From Caprella mutica (lineage: Eukaryota; Arthropoda; Malacostraca; Amphipoda; Caprellidae): a stretch of DNA of 64,000 bases. Made by a program: the position numbers and the translations under genes. The DNA lies in contig CANNZV010004630.1 of NCBI GenBank assembly GCA_947561585.1, positions 29,335 through 93,334 on the forward strand. Direction: 5' to 3'. The notes beneath the pieces are model-generated. The model searched no databases, was not told the origin of the DNA, and was given only the letters and a program-made list of their open reading frames with translations. This document shows positions 1-9,526 of this stretch, one piece after another (position 1 is the stretch's first letter; each line of letters opens with the position of its first letter).

Positions 1-13
1 ACAAAAGCCTCAC

Positions 14-246
14 CTTGTTTCATTTCTTTTATAGAATTTATCCCAATTGCTTGCAGCCTGCTTTTCTAATTGGTTTCTTTGGAAATCAGGCAAGAGGCCC
101 CTAACATCTTGTTTGTGGAGTTTACTGCGTTCCTCATCCGTTATTTGCCGGGGTGTAGTGGTGTAGTAGCTCTGATCACTCAGAGACATGTTTCGCACCA
201 TACCATTAATATCACGAACTGTTGGTTCATTATTATCAACTTCCAT
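14..246 (-). CDS. tRNA m3C methyltransferase (METTL2/6/8 type), first coding exon, partial
   Basis: The exon encodes the N-terminus of a protein like METTL6/METTL2, which methylates C32 of tRNA anticodon loops using S-adenosylmethionine. The identifying stretch is near the exon end: LLPDFQRNQLEKQAASNWDK followed by FYKRNET, matching the family's conserved 'DFxxxKLExxAxxNWDxFYKRN' lead-in to the methyltransferase domain. I chose the ATG at 246 because it has a good context (CACAATGG); the frame is open further upstream but only with non-ATG codons. A splice donor (GTGAGG, positions 8-13) follows codon 77 plus two bases, so the catalytic domain lies in later exons left of the window. Which of METTL2, 6 or 8 it is cannot be decided from this exon. 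Confidence 0.8.
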
Positions 247-477
247 TGTGAAAAAAGGTATCAATCTATGAGGAAAAATCAATTACACACAAGGTTAAAT
301 GAAATTTCTAAAGAGCTAAAGCATAAGTCAGAGTGTGGTAGAGTTCAGACCACAAATATAATGATTTATGAATGAAAATATAAATATTTTCTGGGATGAC
401 ATCATGACAGTGCTAGCCTAATCCTATGTCCTGTGATATTTGTAATTTTCTCTCCCAAAATAAATAGTAATATATTT
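247..477. other. upstream region of the METTL-like gene, no feature recognised
   Basis: AT-rich sequence 5' of the methyltransferase exon. It should contain the 5' UTR and promoter, but no TATA box or other clear element can be named. Confidence 0.4.
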
Positions 478-694
478 CCAAGTAAAATTAGTATCGCCCA
501 TAACCTCACCAGCTCTTTCCAAATATCACCAAATTTCTCTCCAAAATGATCAAATTATCATGAACTCTCTCCAAAATAATGTTGTAGCATAGGAGAAAAG
601 GAGATTTTTCTCACCATTTGCATTTCAAGGGCTCCAAATAACTGTCACAAACTAGCCATTAAAATGGTGAGTTTGGACATGCTTTATTATATGG
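478..694. mobile_element. MITE, CCAAGTAA-ended family (keyword TCTCCAAAAT / CGCCATT)
   Basis: Non-coding element that starts CCAAGTAAAATTAG and ends TTATTATATGG. It matches the intact copy at 44295-44521 in reverse orientation. Flanks ATATATTT (470-477) and ATATGTTT (695-702) fit an 8-bp target duplication with one mismatch. It contains the near-palindrome around 646-670 (AGCCATTAAAATGGTGAG) and the core GTAGCATAGGAG. Confidence 0.65.
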
Positions 695-1180
695 ATATGT
701 TTATAATTAATTAAAGAAAATTTGGATAGGAGGAAAGTCAGACAAATTTAGCATTAAGAAGAATCTGGTCATATATGTTGTATTAGTCAAACTTAGTTAT
801 TGTTTAATGTTTATATTCTGCATATGTTGTGTTTAGCTAATGTATTTTATAATATTAACAGCTCAGCATAATTGTCTTATGATAACATTTCCAGGTTCTA
901 TCTATGACTCGTGTTGTACATTTGTTTCCTGTTTAGCATTATATAAGTGCCATGTTTAGTCGTTCTAGTGTCAGTTGTCTACAGAGCATTGTAGAGGATT
1001 CTCCTATATTAATCACTTATAATAAACTTCTACTTTTAAACTTGTAAAAACCACTGTTCATTTAACCAATGTTTTATCAATATAATGTCAATGATAACAT
1101 CAGAATAATTGCAAGATGCAAGTTAGGTTCTGTAGGCAGATTAGCCAGTCAAATTTTTACCTGAAAAATTTCTCTCAAAC
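695..1180. other. intergenic, nothing recognised
   Basis: AT-rich sequence with no open frame, no clear repeat boundary and no RNA gene that I can see. Confidence 0.4.
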
Positions 1181-1668
1181 TTCCAGAGCTCAGTTTACAG
1201 AAACAGTGAAACTGGTAATTGGTAAACTGTTTGTAAAATTGTAGATATTTCTTATCAAGTTATTCTGTTCACAGTAAAATTAATGTAGGACTGTAGGTAA
1301 ATAACTAAATATTATGAAATTAACATAGCCTAGGGATTATCGATTAATTCAAAAGTGTTTGTAGTAAAATTAATATTAAGTTATTAACATAGGAACCAAT
1401 TCAAAATCGTTCATTGAGATTTGAGAATATCCCAAATAATCAAATATCTCCCATATTCTAATTTCTGCAGACAGGCCCAGTTTCACAACTTTCACTAAAT
1501 TTCTCTCCAATATGACAAATTATCATTAAATTCTCTCCAAAATAACATTGTAGCATTATAGCATAGGAGAAAAATAGATATTTCTCGCCATTAGCAATTG
1601 AAGGGCTCTAAATTAGCGTCACAAACTCGCCATTAAAATGGCGAGTTTGGACATGTTTCATTACCTGG
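1181..1668. mobile_element. degenerate MITE remnants (CAGTCTGCAG type with a CGCCATT-type copy beside it)
   Basis: Positions 1181-1475 resemble the GTTCGTAG/CTGCAGACTGG family (TTACAGAAAC near the start, TTCTGCAGACAGG at the end), with internal phrases such as AGTGTTTGTAG. Positions 1476-1668 match the CCAAGTAA family, including the perfect palindrome of CGCCATT around 1624-1649. Borders are eroded: the flanks CAGACAGG and CAGGCTGG match at only six of eight bases. Confidence 0.5.
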
Positions 1669-1770
1669 CAGGCTGGCACAGTGCATGCTACAATTTATTA
1701 CTTCCTGTTTTCCATGCTTGATGCTTCAAAGGCTGGAAAATTGTAAGCCAATTTTTGATACAATTTGGCT

Positions 1771-2256
1771 CCATGTTATAGAGTATGTCAGTTAAAGCCA
1801 ATTAATTGGCTTAGATTTCAAAAGGTCAAAACTCAGATATGTCTAATTCGTTTAAAATTTTGAATTAATTCCTATGTTCCCATGTCAATTTTGGCTTGAA
1901 ATCTTCAAAAAATGAGCCAAATTGGCTTGGCTTAGAATTTTTGTGAATTTTGGCTTACAGTTTTCCAGCCTCTGAAACCATGTTTTAAAGTGAGGAGGAA
2001 AGTCGCCAGTTAAGTGAGAAAATGGATCCAGGTCGCCACATTTAAGATACTTTAAAGGAGAAATTTGGCTTCCTAGTGAAGATTTTACACTTGGAAACAT
2101 CCTTATGCTTCATGCCTCGTCTGATGCATGTGTATCTCTTGAGACTATTTAAGAGTATTTACAGGGTTTCCAACTTATTTAACCCCTCAAAAGTCTCCAA
2201 TATACTGGCGACTTTGTCCATACTTTAAAATATGGCTCTGAATTTCTGAAACATGG
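1771..2256 (+). mobile_element. middle MITE of the nest, 8-bp duplication ATTTGGCT
   Basis: Starts CCATGTTATAGAG and ends GAAACATGG, the same family as its host but in the opposite orientation. Flanked by perfect 8-bp repeats ATTTGGCT at 1763-1770 and 2257-2264. It is itself interrupted by 1978-2235. Confidence 0.8.
1978..2235. mobile_element. inner MITE of the nest (CCATGTTTTAAAGT family)
   Basis: Begins CCATGTTTTAAAGTG and ends ACTTTAAAATATGG, giving terminal inverted repeats of about 14 bp. It is flanked by CTCTGAAA (1970-1977) and CTCTGAAT (2236-2243), an 8-bp duplication with one change. Other copies of the family are at 47407-52768 (interrupted) and about 53708-53915. Confidence 0.75.
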
Positions 2257-2628
2257 ATTTGGCTCATTTTTTGAAGATTTCAAGCCAAAATTAACATGGG
2301 AATATAAGAATTAATTCAAAATTTAAAGCAAATTAGACATATCTGAGATTTGACCATTTCAAATCTATGCCAATTGATTGGCTTCAACTGACATACTCTT
2401 ATACATGCGACATGCCTAGTTTCAGAGAATGTTCATTGAGCCGCCAATATATCTTTTTTTTCAAAAATTAGTCAACAAAAATTAGTAATACAGTCGTCAA
2501 AATTTGATTCCAATTTTGAAAGTCGACAGTCGTCAATACCTATATTATTATACTTACCTAATTATCAAAAGTAAACTTACCTTAATATATAATTGAGAGC
2601 GTATCAGCCAATCGGAGAGAGGCATAGG

Positions 2629-2864
2629 CCAGTCTGTATTTGGTGCACAAAATCCCACTGACTTTTTAAAAAAGCTAAAAAATCCACCATAAATTTCCAG
2701 TAATTTGGCTGATCCACCAATATTTTCCCAATTTATCCAACGAAAAATAATGGTAACATAGGAATAAATAGCTAAAAATCCACCGACTTTGTCAGAATAT
2801 TATTTTCAAAGGGGAAAAAATTCCACCGACATGTTGGTGGAATTTACCATGAAATACAGACTGG
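2629..2864 (-). mobile_element. MITE, CCAGTCTG family 1 (keyword TCCACCGA)
   Basis: The ends are CCAGTCTGTATTTGGTG and GAAATACAGACTGG. Perfect 8-bp target duplication GGCATAGG at 2621-2628 and 2865-2872. The word TCCACC/GGTGGA recurs throughout on both strands. The core GGTAACATAGGAATAAAT lies near 2751. Copies at 4149-4386 and 43200-43446 are in the opposite orientation. Confidence 0.85.
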
Positions 2865-2896
2865 GGCATAGGTAAAACTGATACCAGCCAATCACA

Positions 2897-3134
2897 CCAG
2901 TCTGCAAAGCATGCACAATCAGTCTCCAGATATTTAATTTTTGGGGCAATTTCTCTCCAGAGATTTGCAAATTTCTCTCAAAAATGGCCAAAAATATCAA
3001 AATACTCTCCAATAAATATATGTAAACATAGGAATTGATAGGAAAATTATCGCCAGATAATTCAGGAGACTAATTTTAAGGCCTCGATAGTTGCCGGATA
3101 AACTTCACAACTTCATGCATCTTTTGCAGACTGG
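2897..3134 (+). mobile_element. MITE, CCAGTCTG family 2 (keyword TCTCCA / CGCCAGATAA)
   Basis: The ends are CCAGTCTGCAAAGCATGC and CTTTTGCAGACTGG. Perfect 8-bp target duplication CAATCACA at 2889-2896 and 3135-3142. The core ATGTAAACATAGGAATTG lies near 3021. Other copies are at 3630-3880 and 42722-42926. Confidence 0.85.
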
Positions 3135-3237
3135 CAATCACAGTCTCACAGTGATATACATAATACATTGCGGCGGCGCCATATCAAAACAAAATGGCGG
3201 CTTTGTTTACATTTCAACAAAGTTGTTTTCCGGCGTT

Positions 3238-3462
3238 CCATGTATAAAAATATGTCAGTTAAAGCCAATTAATTGGCTTAGATTGGAAAGGGTCAAATCT
3301 CAGATATGTCTAATTGGCTTTAAATTTTGAATTAATTCCTATGTTCCCATGTTAATTTTGGCTTGAAATCTTCAAAAAATGAGCCAAATTGACTTGGCTC
3401 AGATTTTTGGTGAAATTTTGGCTCAAAAATTGGCTTACATTTTTCCAGCCTCTGAAACATGG
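3238..3462 (+). mobile_element. MITE, CCATGT family (keyword GCCAATT / GGCTT)
   Basis: Starts CCATGTATAAAAATATG and ends CTCTGAAACATGG. Flanks CCGGCGTT (3230-3237) and CCGCCGTT (3463-3470) fit an 8-bp duplication with one mismatch. The shared core appears reversed (GAATTAATTCCTATGTTCCC). This is the uninterrupted reference copy for the nest at 1712-2409. Confidence 0.8.
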
Positions 3463-3629
3463 CCGCCGTTCATACATGATTCTTGAGTCACCAATTTTTT
3501 AATTACAGTGCTCATTAGTCGTCTATATCTATATATAGAAAAGATCATTATTTTCACAAATTTTAAGTCAACAATTAATCAGCTACTTGGTAGTTGGTAC
3601 ATTATACATACTCTTAAACTAGGTATACA

Positions 3630-3880
3630 CCAGCCAACAGGCTGCAAAGCATGCACATTTAGTCTCCAGATATTTAATTTTTGGAGCAATTTGTCTCCTA
3701 AGATTTTCAAATTTCTCTCCAAAATGGCCAAAAATCTCAAATTTTCTCCACTAATTTCATGTAAACATAGGAATTAATTAGAAAATTGTCGCTAGATAAT
3801 TCAGGAGACTAATTTCAAGGCCTAAAGAGTCCGGAGTCGCCGGGTAAACTTCACAACTTCATGCATCTTTTGCAGACTGG
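3630..3880 (+). mobile_element. MITE, family 2, second copy
   Basis: Starts CCAGCCAACAGGCTGCAAAG (a diverged CCAGTCTGC end) and finishes CTTTTGCAGACTGG. Perfect 8-bp duplication GGTATACA at 3622-3629 and 3881-3888. It aligns along its length with 2897-3134. Confidence 0.85.
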
Positions 3881-3929
3881 GGTATACATGGCATGTTTTT
3901 AACAATTGTTTAGGAGATATGACGTTTCT

Positions 3930-4108
3930 CCAGTCTGCAGAAACTGGTTAAGTGTTCGTAGAGATCTCTTAATCTGTTCGTAGCAAAATTAATGTAAATA
4001 TAGGAATTAATTCAGAAGTGTTCGTAGCAAAATTAATGTAAATATAGGAATTAATTCAAAATTGTTCGGAGAGAATATCCTAAATATCTCACATATTCTG
4101 CAGACTGG
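3930..4108 (+). mobile_element. MITE, CCAGTCTG family 3 (keyword GTTCGTAG)
   Basis: The ends are CCAGTCTGCAGAAACTGG and ATATTCTGCAGACTGG. Perfect 8-bp duplication ACGTTTCT at 3922-3929 and 4109-4116. The core AATGTAAATATAGGAATTAA occurs twice, separated by the phrase CAGAAGTGTTCGTAGCAAAA. Confidence 0.87.
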
Positions 4109-4133
4109 ACGTTTCTGTTGTTAGAGGCCGAAG

Positions 4134-4566
4134 CCAGTTTGTATTTGGCCAGTCTGTATTTCATGGTAAATTCCACCGACATGTCGGTGGAATTTTTCCC
4201 CCATTGAAAATAATATTCTGGCAAAGTCGGTGGATTTTTAGCTATTTATTCCTATGTTACCATTAATTTTCGGTAGAAAAATGGCTAAGATGTTGGTGGA
4301 TTAGCCAAATTACTGGTAATTTATGGTGGATTTTATTCAGCTTTTTCAAAAAGTCAGTGGAATTTTGTACACCAAATACAGACTGGGACTATTTGGTGCA
4401 CTGAACTCCTCTGATTTTTTTAAAAATCTGAGAAATAGCTGCCAACATTTTTCATCAATTTCTCTAGTCCTCCAACATTTTTCCAGTTTCCCCTCCACAA
4501 AATTGAAATTGAATATCTCCCAATATATCCTTGGAAATTTGGAATTTACCACCAAATACAATCTAG
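4134..4566 (+). mobile_element. MITE, family 1, old copy interrupted by a younger family-1 copy
   Basis: Left part 4134-4148 (CCAGTTTGTATTTGG) and right part about 4388-4566 (TTTGGTGCACTGAAC to ACAATCTAG) are one diverged family-1 element. A perfect 8-bp duplication GGCCGAAG flanks the whole at 4126-4133 and 4567-4574. The host sequence is itself a GGCCG-rich repeat related to 43447-43690. Confidence 0.8.
4149..4386 (+). mobile_element. MITE, family 1, younger copy nested in 4134-4566
   Basis: The ends are CCAGTCTGTATTTCATGG and CACCAAATACAGACTGG. It lies in the host motif GTATTTGG; the right flank reads GA then CTATTTGG, so the duplication is recognisable with one mismatch and two extra bases. 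Confidence 0.75.
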
Positions 4567-4839
4567 GGCCGAAGTTAGTTAGTGGGCCGTAATTTATCTG
4601 CTTGACAAGTTGTCGTTGACTGTAAACCGGACGGATCATTCGGACCCTACTTGTAAATGCAAAGTTGCAGCCCAGCCCACTCTGCCATCTGGAAAAAGTG
4701 GTCTTTTCTGATCATCTGATCATTCTGATGGATTAATCACTCTGGAGTCAGTCTGGTCTGTTGGAGTTTACTTTAGCAAACCTTAAAAATAAAATAGCTA
4801 CAGTAATAAATTAATGGGAACTGCATAATTCGCAGCATT

Positions 4840-5018
4840 CCAGTCTGCAGTAACTGGTAAAGTGTTCGTAGATATCTCTTATTCTGTTCATAGCAAAATC
4901 AATGTAAATATAGGAATTAATTCAGAAGTGTTCGTAGCAAAAATAATGTAAATATAGGAATTAATTCAAAATTGTTCGGAGAGAATATCCCAAATATCTC
5001 ACATATTCTGCAGACTGG
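4840..5018 (+). mobile_element. MITE, family 3, second copy
   Basis: Starts CCAGTCTGCAGTAACTGG and ends ATATTCTGCAGACTGG, like 3930-4108. Perfect 8-bp duplication GCAGCATT at 4832-4839 and 5019-5026. Confidence 0.87.
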
Positions 5019-5289
5019 GCAGCATTTAGCCTCTAAAATTCATCTGTTAGCCTAAGCCCTAAGGTAGCCTATTTTCCAGAGCCTGCAGAGGAGAGTTACA
5101 GACTTGCAGTCTGAGTCCTCAGTCTTGCAGAAACTGGCTGGAAACGTCACCCACTGGGTCAAAAAATGAAGCCATGATATGCTACTTTATAAATTAAAAC
5201 ACACAATTCAAAATTAATTATAAGGTCAAGGTCAAGGTGTCCAATGTACAGATTCCTTTGTAATCAGGTCCGTCTTACTTATCTCAATC

Positions 5290-6170
5290 AGTCAATCTCA
5301 ATCTGTACTCACAATTAGTTCTCCGCCCTGACTCATCAGGGAGTCAACTAATGGGGCATCTCCCCGTCTCTCCTTCTCAAGTTCTCATCTCTCTTTCTCT
5401 GCGTTTCCACATCTCGTGCAACACCCTCCTCTTCTCCCTCCCATCTCCTCCTCCAAACAAAAAGTTCCCCAACACCTCATCTCCACTCTCCTGTCTCGGC
5501 CTCTGCTAAACATATGGTTATTTAGAAAATAAAAAGATACCTACCCGGGCGGCAGGACCGGCATAGATCAAATAAATTTACAAGAGAACCACTGACCTTA
5601 TAAGCACATTTTCCTAATTTATGGAAGATGTCAGTCCTTCAGTCAGGTTATTCTTGAGAAAGCGCCTTCTCATCGGCTTCATCATAATTCTTCTTCCAAA
5701 TCGCCTCTTCGTTCAATCTAGCTTCTTCTCCTCCTCCACATTTTCATCAAAATTTCGCTCCTCCTTCTCCTTCCCTCCTCTCCGAACAAAAACTTTCCCA
5801 CAGCAGTTACCTACCAGTCTGCCGCTGCTCCACTCTCGGTTCACGCCTCCCCTCTCTTCCTCCAGATCTCCGCAATCCAACACAAGGTATAACAAGTTTT
5901 TTCAGTCCAACAATCTCCATATATTATGAATCTCATCTCATATCTCTCTCTCTCTCTTTGCTCGATCCTGTCTCCTAGCCAAAAGCAGTTTGTTCTAGCC
6001 TGGGACCATATTCTGTCTTTCTCCTCCCTATACCTACAGCCAAAGCGTGTTCCTCGAAATAATCTCCTCTCTGATATATTCTTCTTTTCATCTGCTATCC
6101 ACTCATCTTCTCTTGTTTTACGGTTAAAGTTTTTGTGAAAATCTACAGCACACTCACAGAAATGATACAA
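5290..6170 (-). pseudogene. possible decayed non-LTR retrotransposon C-terminus
   Basis: The plus strand is strikingly pyrimidine-rich (CTCCTC, TCTCTC). The minus strand therefore reads as Glu/Arg-rich broken frames with fragments such as REEKDRIW, EQRERERYEM and WRKRGEA. These recall the charged C-terminal tails of some insect LINE open reading frames, but no reverse-transcriptase motif is visible. It could instead be low-complexity sequence. Low confidence. Confidence 0.25.
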
Positions 6171-7004
6171 TTTGAAAAAAGGAGAAAAAAAAACTTTTTA
6201 TTTTTACTTCAGACTTGAATATAGAAATCGAATGTGATTGTATAAGAAATATATTCTTCGAAGCTTCACACTCTATTTCAAATAATGAAGACATCAAGAA
6301 AAGCCCTTCTTTCTTTATATAATGCAGAGATAGAAATGTTTTTATTTTAGAGTCTTGTGCTGCATCGTGAGGAGAAACAAGTACCTATCTTTTAGAAATG
6401 CTTTTAACAAATGTATTGTTCGTGGAATTTTTTTTTTCGGAAAATTGTAACGGATTTACCGTCAGTTACGGGTGATAAGAGAGTGAATGCATCGCACCTA
6501 AAATATGCGATAATGAATTCGAGGTTATCGAGGTGGTTAACATTTTCACTCTTGTTATCTTTCGAAGACTCAATGTGACCTCCGGTGGCAATATTTTGNN
6601 NNNNNNNNNNNNNNNNNNNNNNCCGGTGGCAATATTTTGTGAGAATAAAAGAAACCAAACATTTCCATCATAGTTGAGTGAAGGATTGCTAATGGGTCAC
6701 CATAGTTCCAATCTACAATCAGACAAATGCCAAGGTATGCCATAGAAACTTCAAGGTTGATTTATTGGAATGAAGCGAACAACAATTCAACAAAGTAAAA
6801 TCATATCGAATTTTTGATTACATTTTCATATTCAATGTAAAATTGATTGTTTGGTTAAAGATTAGTATATCTAACATAACCGTGTAATACCATTAACAGA
6901 TTTTGTGCTTAAATATCCTTCTCAAAAACGTTTATGATATAATTTGAATATGTAATGCAGTCAGAATTTTGATCAAATCCCATGCAGTGTGATGTGATTG
7001 TGGG
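6171..7004. other. intergenic with a 24-N assembly gap
   Basis: No gene recognised. Ns occupy 6599-6622, and the same 17 bases (CCGGTGGCAATATTTTG) lie on both sides, at 6582-6598 and 6623-6639. The open frame across the gap is not meaningful. Confidence 0.7.
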
Positions 7005-7122
7005 AATTGTAAAGGCGGAGCTAAAATGAATCTGAACTTGGAGTAATTATATTAGAATAAACAAGCACCGCCTTCTTTTTTTACTCTAAGTTCCGATTCA
7101 TTTTAGCTCCGCCTTTACAATT
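7005..7122. repeat. 118-bp hairpin MITE
   Basis: AATTGTAAAGGCGGAGC at the left and GCTCCGCCTTTACAATT at the right are perfect inverted repeats. With a few mismatches the arms extend to about 40 bp around a short AT-rich and T-rich middle. No coding capacity. It abuts the foldback-like element on its right. Confidence 0.75.
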
Positions 7123-7981
7123 GGCAACAGGACAATTGCCACTCAGACAATTGCCACTCGGACAATTGCCACCAGGACAATTGCCACTTGGACAATTGCT
7201 ACCCAGACAATTAATTGCTACCACGCCAATTTTCATTCCGGGCAATTGCCACTCTTATATTATTGGAGTATAAATACAATATACTTTTTAAGTCATAGAT
7301 ATTAAGAGCATCATAGACGAGAAGAAAATGAGTGGTATCGAATTCTATATACCGGTGGTATAAAACGAATCAATAGTGCCTCCATTTATAATATTTTTAG
7401 GATCTATGATTATGAAAGCATATTGTTACAACTCTAATTCTTCACTTGGAAATTAAGTAGTAATAGAAATACCTATTGTTTGTCCATTATCAATTAATAA
7501 TATATATAGAAATTTACAGGGTGAGATAATAAAGACTTTTATCAACAATCGATAAAGAATCAATAATGTTGTATATTGATACCGTTAATTAAACATATTT
7601 TTACAGTAAAATACTAATAACAGGTGTCATAGAATATAACTGTCACTAGAACGGATAGAAAAGTTTGAAAATTAATAATGAAAATTGTAAAAGGAGTTTA
7701 AAATATTTATAATACTGTATGTACAAATTCTTTAGCTTGCCATATAATGGAAATTTATATACCAACCAACAATTGGAATAATTTATTTTATAAAATAACA
7801 GTAAATGATGAATGAACAAATTTTTAAATGGAAATATTGAATCGTATAAACACTATGCATATTTTACCACTATATTGTAATTAAGATAAGAGGCATCATG
7901 CCTCCTATCTTAATTACAAGATAGTGATAAAATAATTGGTTTTCCACCCGGAAAAATGATAATTTTCCGCGTGGAAACATA
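7123..7981 (+). mobile_element. foldback-like non-autonomous element, copy 1
   Basis: Begins with about eight imperfect copies of a 15-17-bp word (GGACAATTGCCACTC). An AT-rich body of about 700 bp follows, then TTTTCCACCCGGAAAAATG. The body (for example the TATACCGGTGGTATA region near 7350) recurs reversed at 23459-24356, so both are copies of one element. A perfect hairpin lies at about 7877-7917 (TAAGATAAGAGGCATCATGC and its complement). Confidence 0.7.
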
Positions 7982-8160
7982 TGAATAATTAATCAGTTTA
8001 TTCATATGTTTAATACGTATTCATAGGTACAAATATGAAAACTATTCATTAATATAATTTGTAGATGACAGAACAACGTAATAGCAGTATTCAAACACTA
8101 TTCATAGCGATAAAATTGATACTTCGACTAAATATTTTGCGTTTTTTGGCTCCCCTGAAG

Positions 8161-8390
8161 AATGTGAATTTTCCACCTAAAATGTGAATTTTCCACCTAA
8201 AATGTGAATTTTCCACCTAAAATGTGAATTTTCCACCTATAATGTGAATTTTCTACCTAAAATGTGAATTTTCCACCTAAAAATGTGAATTTTCCACCTA
8301 ATATGTGAATTTCCCACCTAATATGTGAATTTTCCACCTAAAATGTGAATTTTCCACCTAAAATGTGAATTTTCCATCTAAAATGAATAG
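8161..8390. repeat. 20-21-bp tandem repeat (AATGTGAATTTTCCACCTAA)
   Basis: About eleven head-to-tail copies with single-base variants. The unit shares TTTTCCACC with the end of the adjacent foldback-like element, so it may derive from that end. Confidence 0.9.
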
Positions 8391-9526
8391 AAGGCAATGA
8401 GTTTCCACGCTACAAGACAATAAAAACAGTTTCTTTTCTTACCCAATAAATTAGAGACATTCCAAATTTTAAAATTCTCTGGTTTTTCGTATCAGTTTAT
8501 AACCGAAAATTTACTGTTCTTTTAATTTTTGTCATCGAAAATCGCTTATAAAAAAAGGGACAGGAATTGAAATTATAGCTCTGTTACGATGTTTTAAATA
8601 TTACCAGAATTCTAAAACTGCCCTTAATTGTTTTATTATAGTATAAGAACTTATAGACATCTATTCTTTTGAAATATACCAAGAAAATAATTATACAATA
8701 TCCATTTTTCTCAAAAAATAATACCAAAATGGAAAACAAGTTACACGAACAAAATGTGGTTTTATTTTCCAAATTTACATATACTTGGCAAATTTCAGAG
8801 TTATCAAATTTCAGAATAATAAAACAGGTTTCTGAAATATGCGTTGACCCCTTATTTATTGGTGTCAAAAAAGTATTCATTCGGGTCATTACATATTTGA
8901 ATCATAGCTCTAATATGGCTTCGTATTTTTCTTTTTGTTTAATTTTACACATGCAGGTTCACAATAATTATGTAGAAATAAGTTATTTATTAATTATAGA
9001 AGGACTCAGGATGATGATAAATAAGACACTGTTATAATTGATATTATATCATTTGGAAACTCTATAATAACACAATTGACCAAAAACTAAAAAATAGGAT
9101 TAATGAAAAACTATTCTCATCCAATTTTTTATTCATATACATATACATGTATACTGAATTATTTTAAGGGAAGATATATGCGGTGCATTCATGTAATTTC
9201 ACGGGATATAATTAAGTCAATTGTGCGTGAATAAAATTCGTAATTTATTGATATTTAAATGCCTAATTTTCTTAGAAAGTTCCATAATTTTTATCTACAT
9301 ATTTGATAAGTGTGAGAAACTGAACAATTATTTACTAATTACGCTTAATCTTTACAATTGTAAATTCGAACTCTAATTTTAGTTGAATATTTTTAGGTAT
9401 ATGGATGGATAAAATATTAAGTACAAACGAAAAAGCATTAGGTTAATAATAATTCTGAAATTATGAATAAACCTTTTTAAGTTACCCATTTTGTTCGCCA
9501 AATTCAGAATTAGCATCTCTTCTTCT
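8391..9526. other. intergenic / 3' flank of the repeat-peptide gene
   Basis: AT-rich. The open frames here (up to about 120 codons) have no recognisable domain and no codon bias. The 3' UTR of the minus-strand gene ending at 9527 should start here; AATAAA-like strings are too common to single one out. Confidence 0.4.

Larger units (their letters stand above)
1712..2409 (-). mobile_element. outer MITE of a three-level nest (GGCTT/CCAAT family, reversed)
   Basis: The outer element is a reversed copy of the CCATGT...AACATGG family seen whole at 3238-3462. Its two halves are 1712-1770 and 2265-2409. They join into continuous family sequence when the insert 1771-2256 and one copy of its ATTTGGCT target duplication are removed. 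The outermost target duplication is no longer visible. Confidence 0.7.

Noticed and set aside
8584..9037. Overlapping open frames of 101 and 122 codons
   Set aside because: Composition matches background, there are no recognisable motifs, and the frames overlap on opposite strands.
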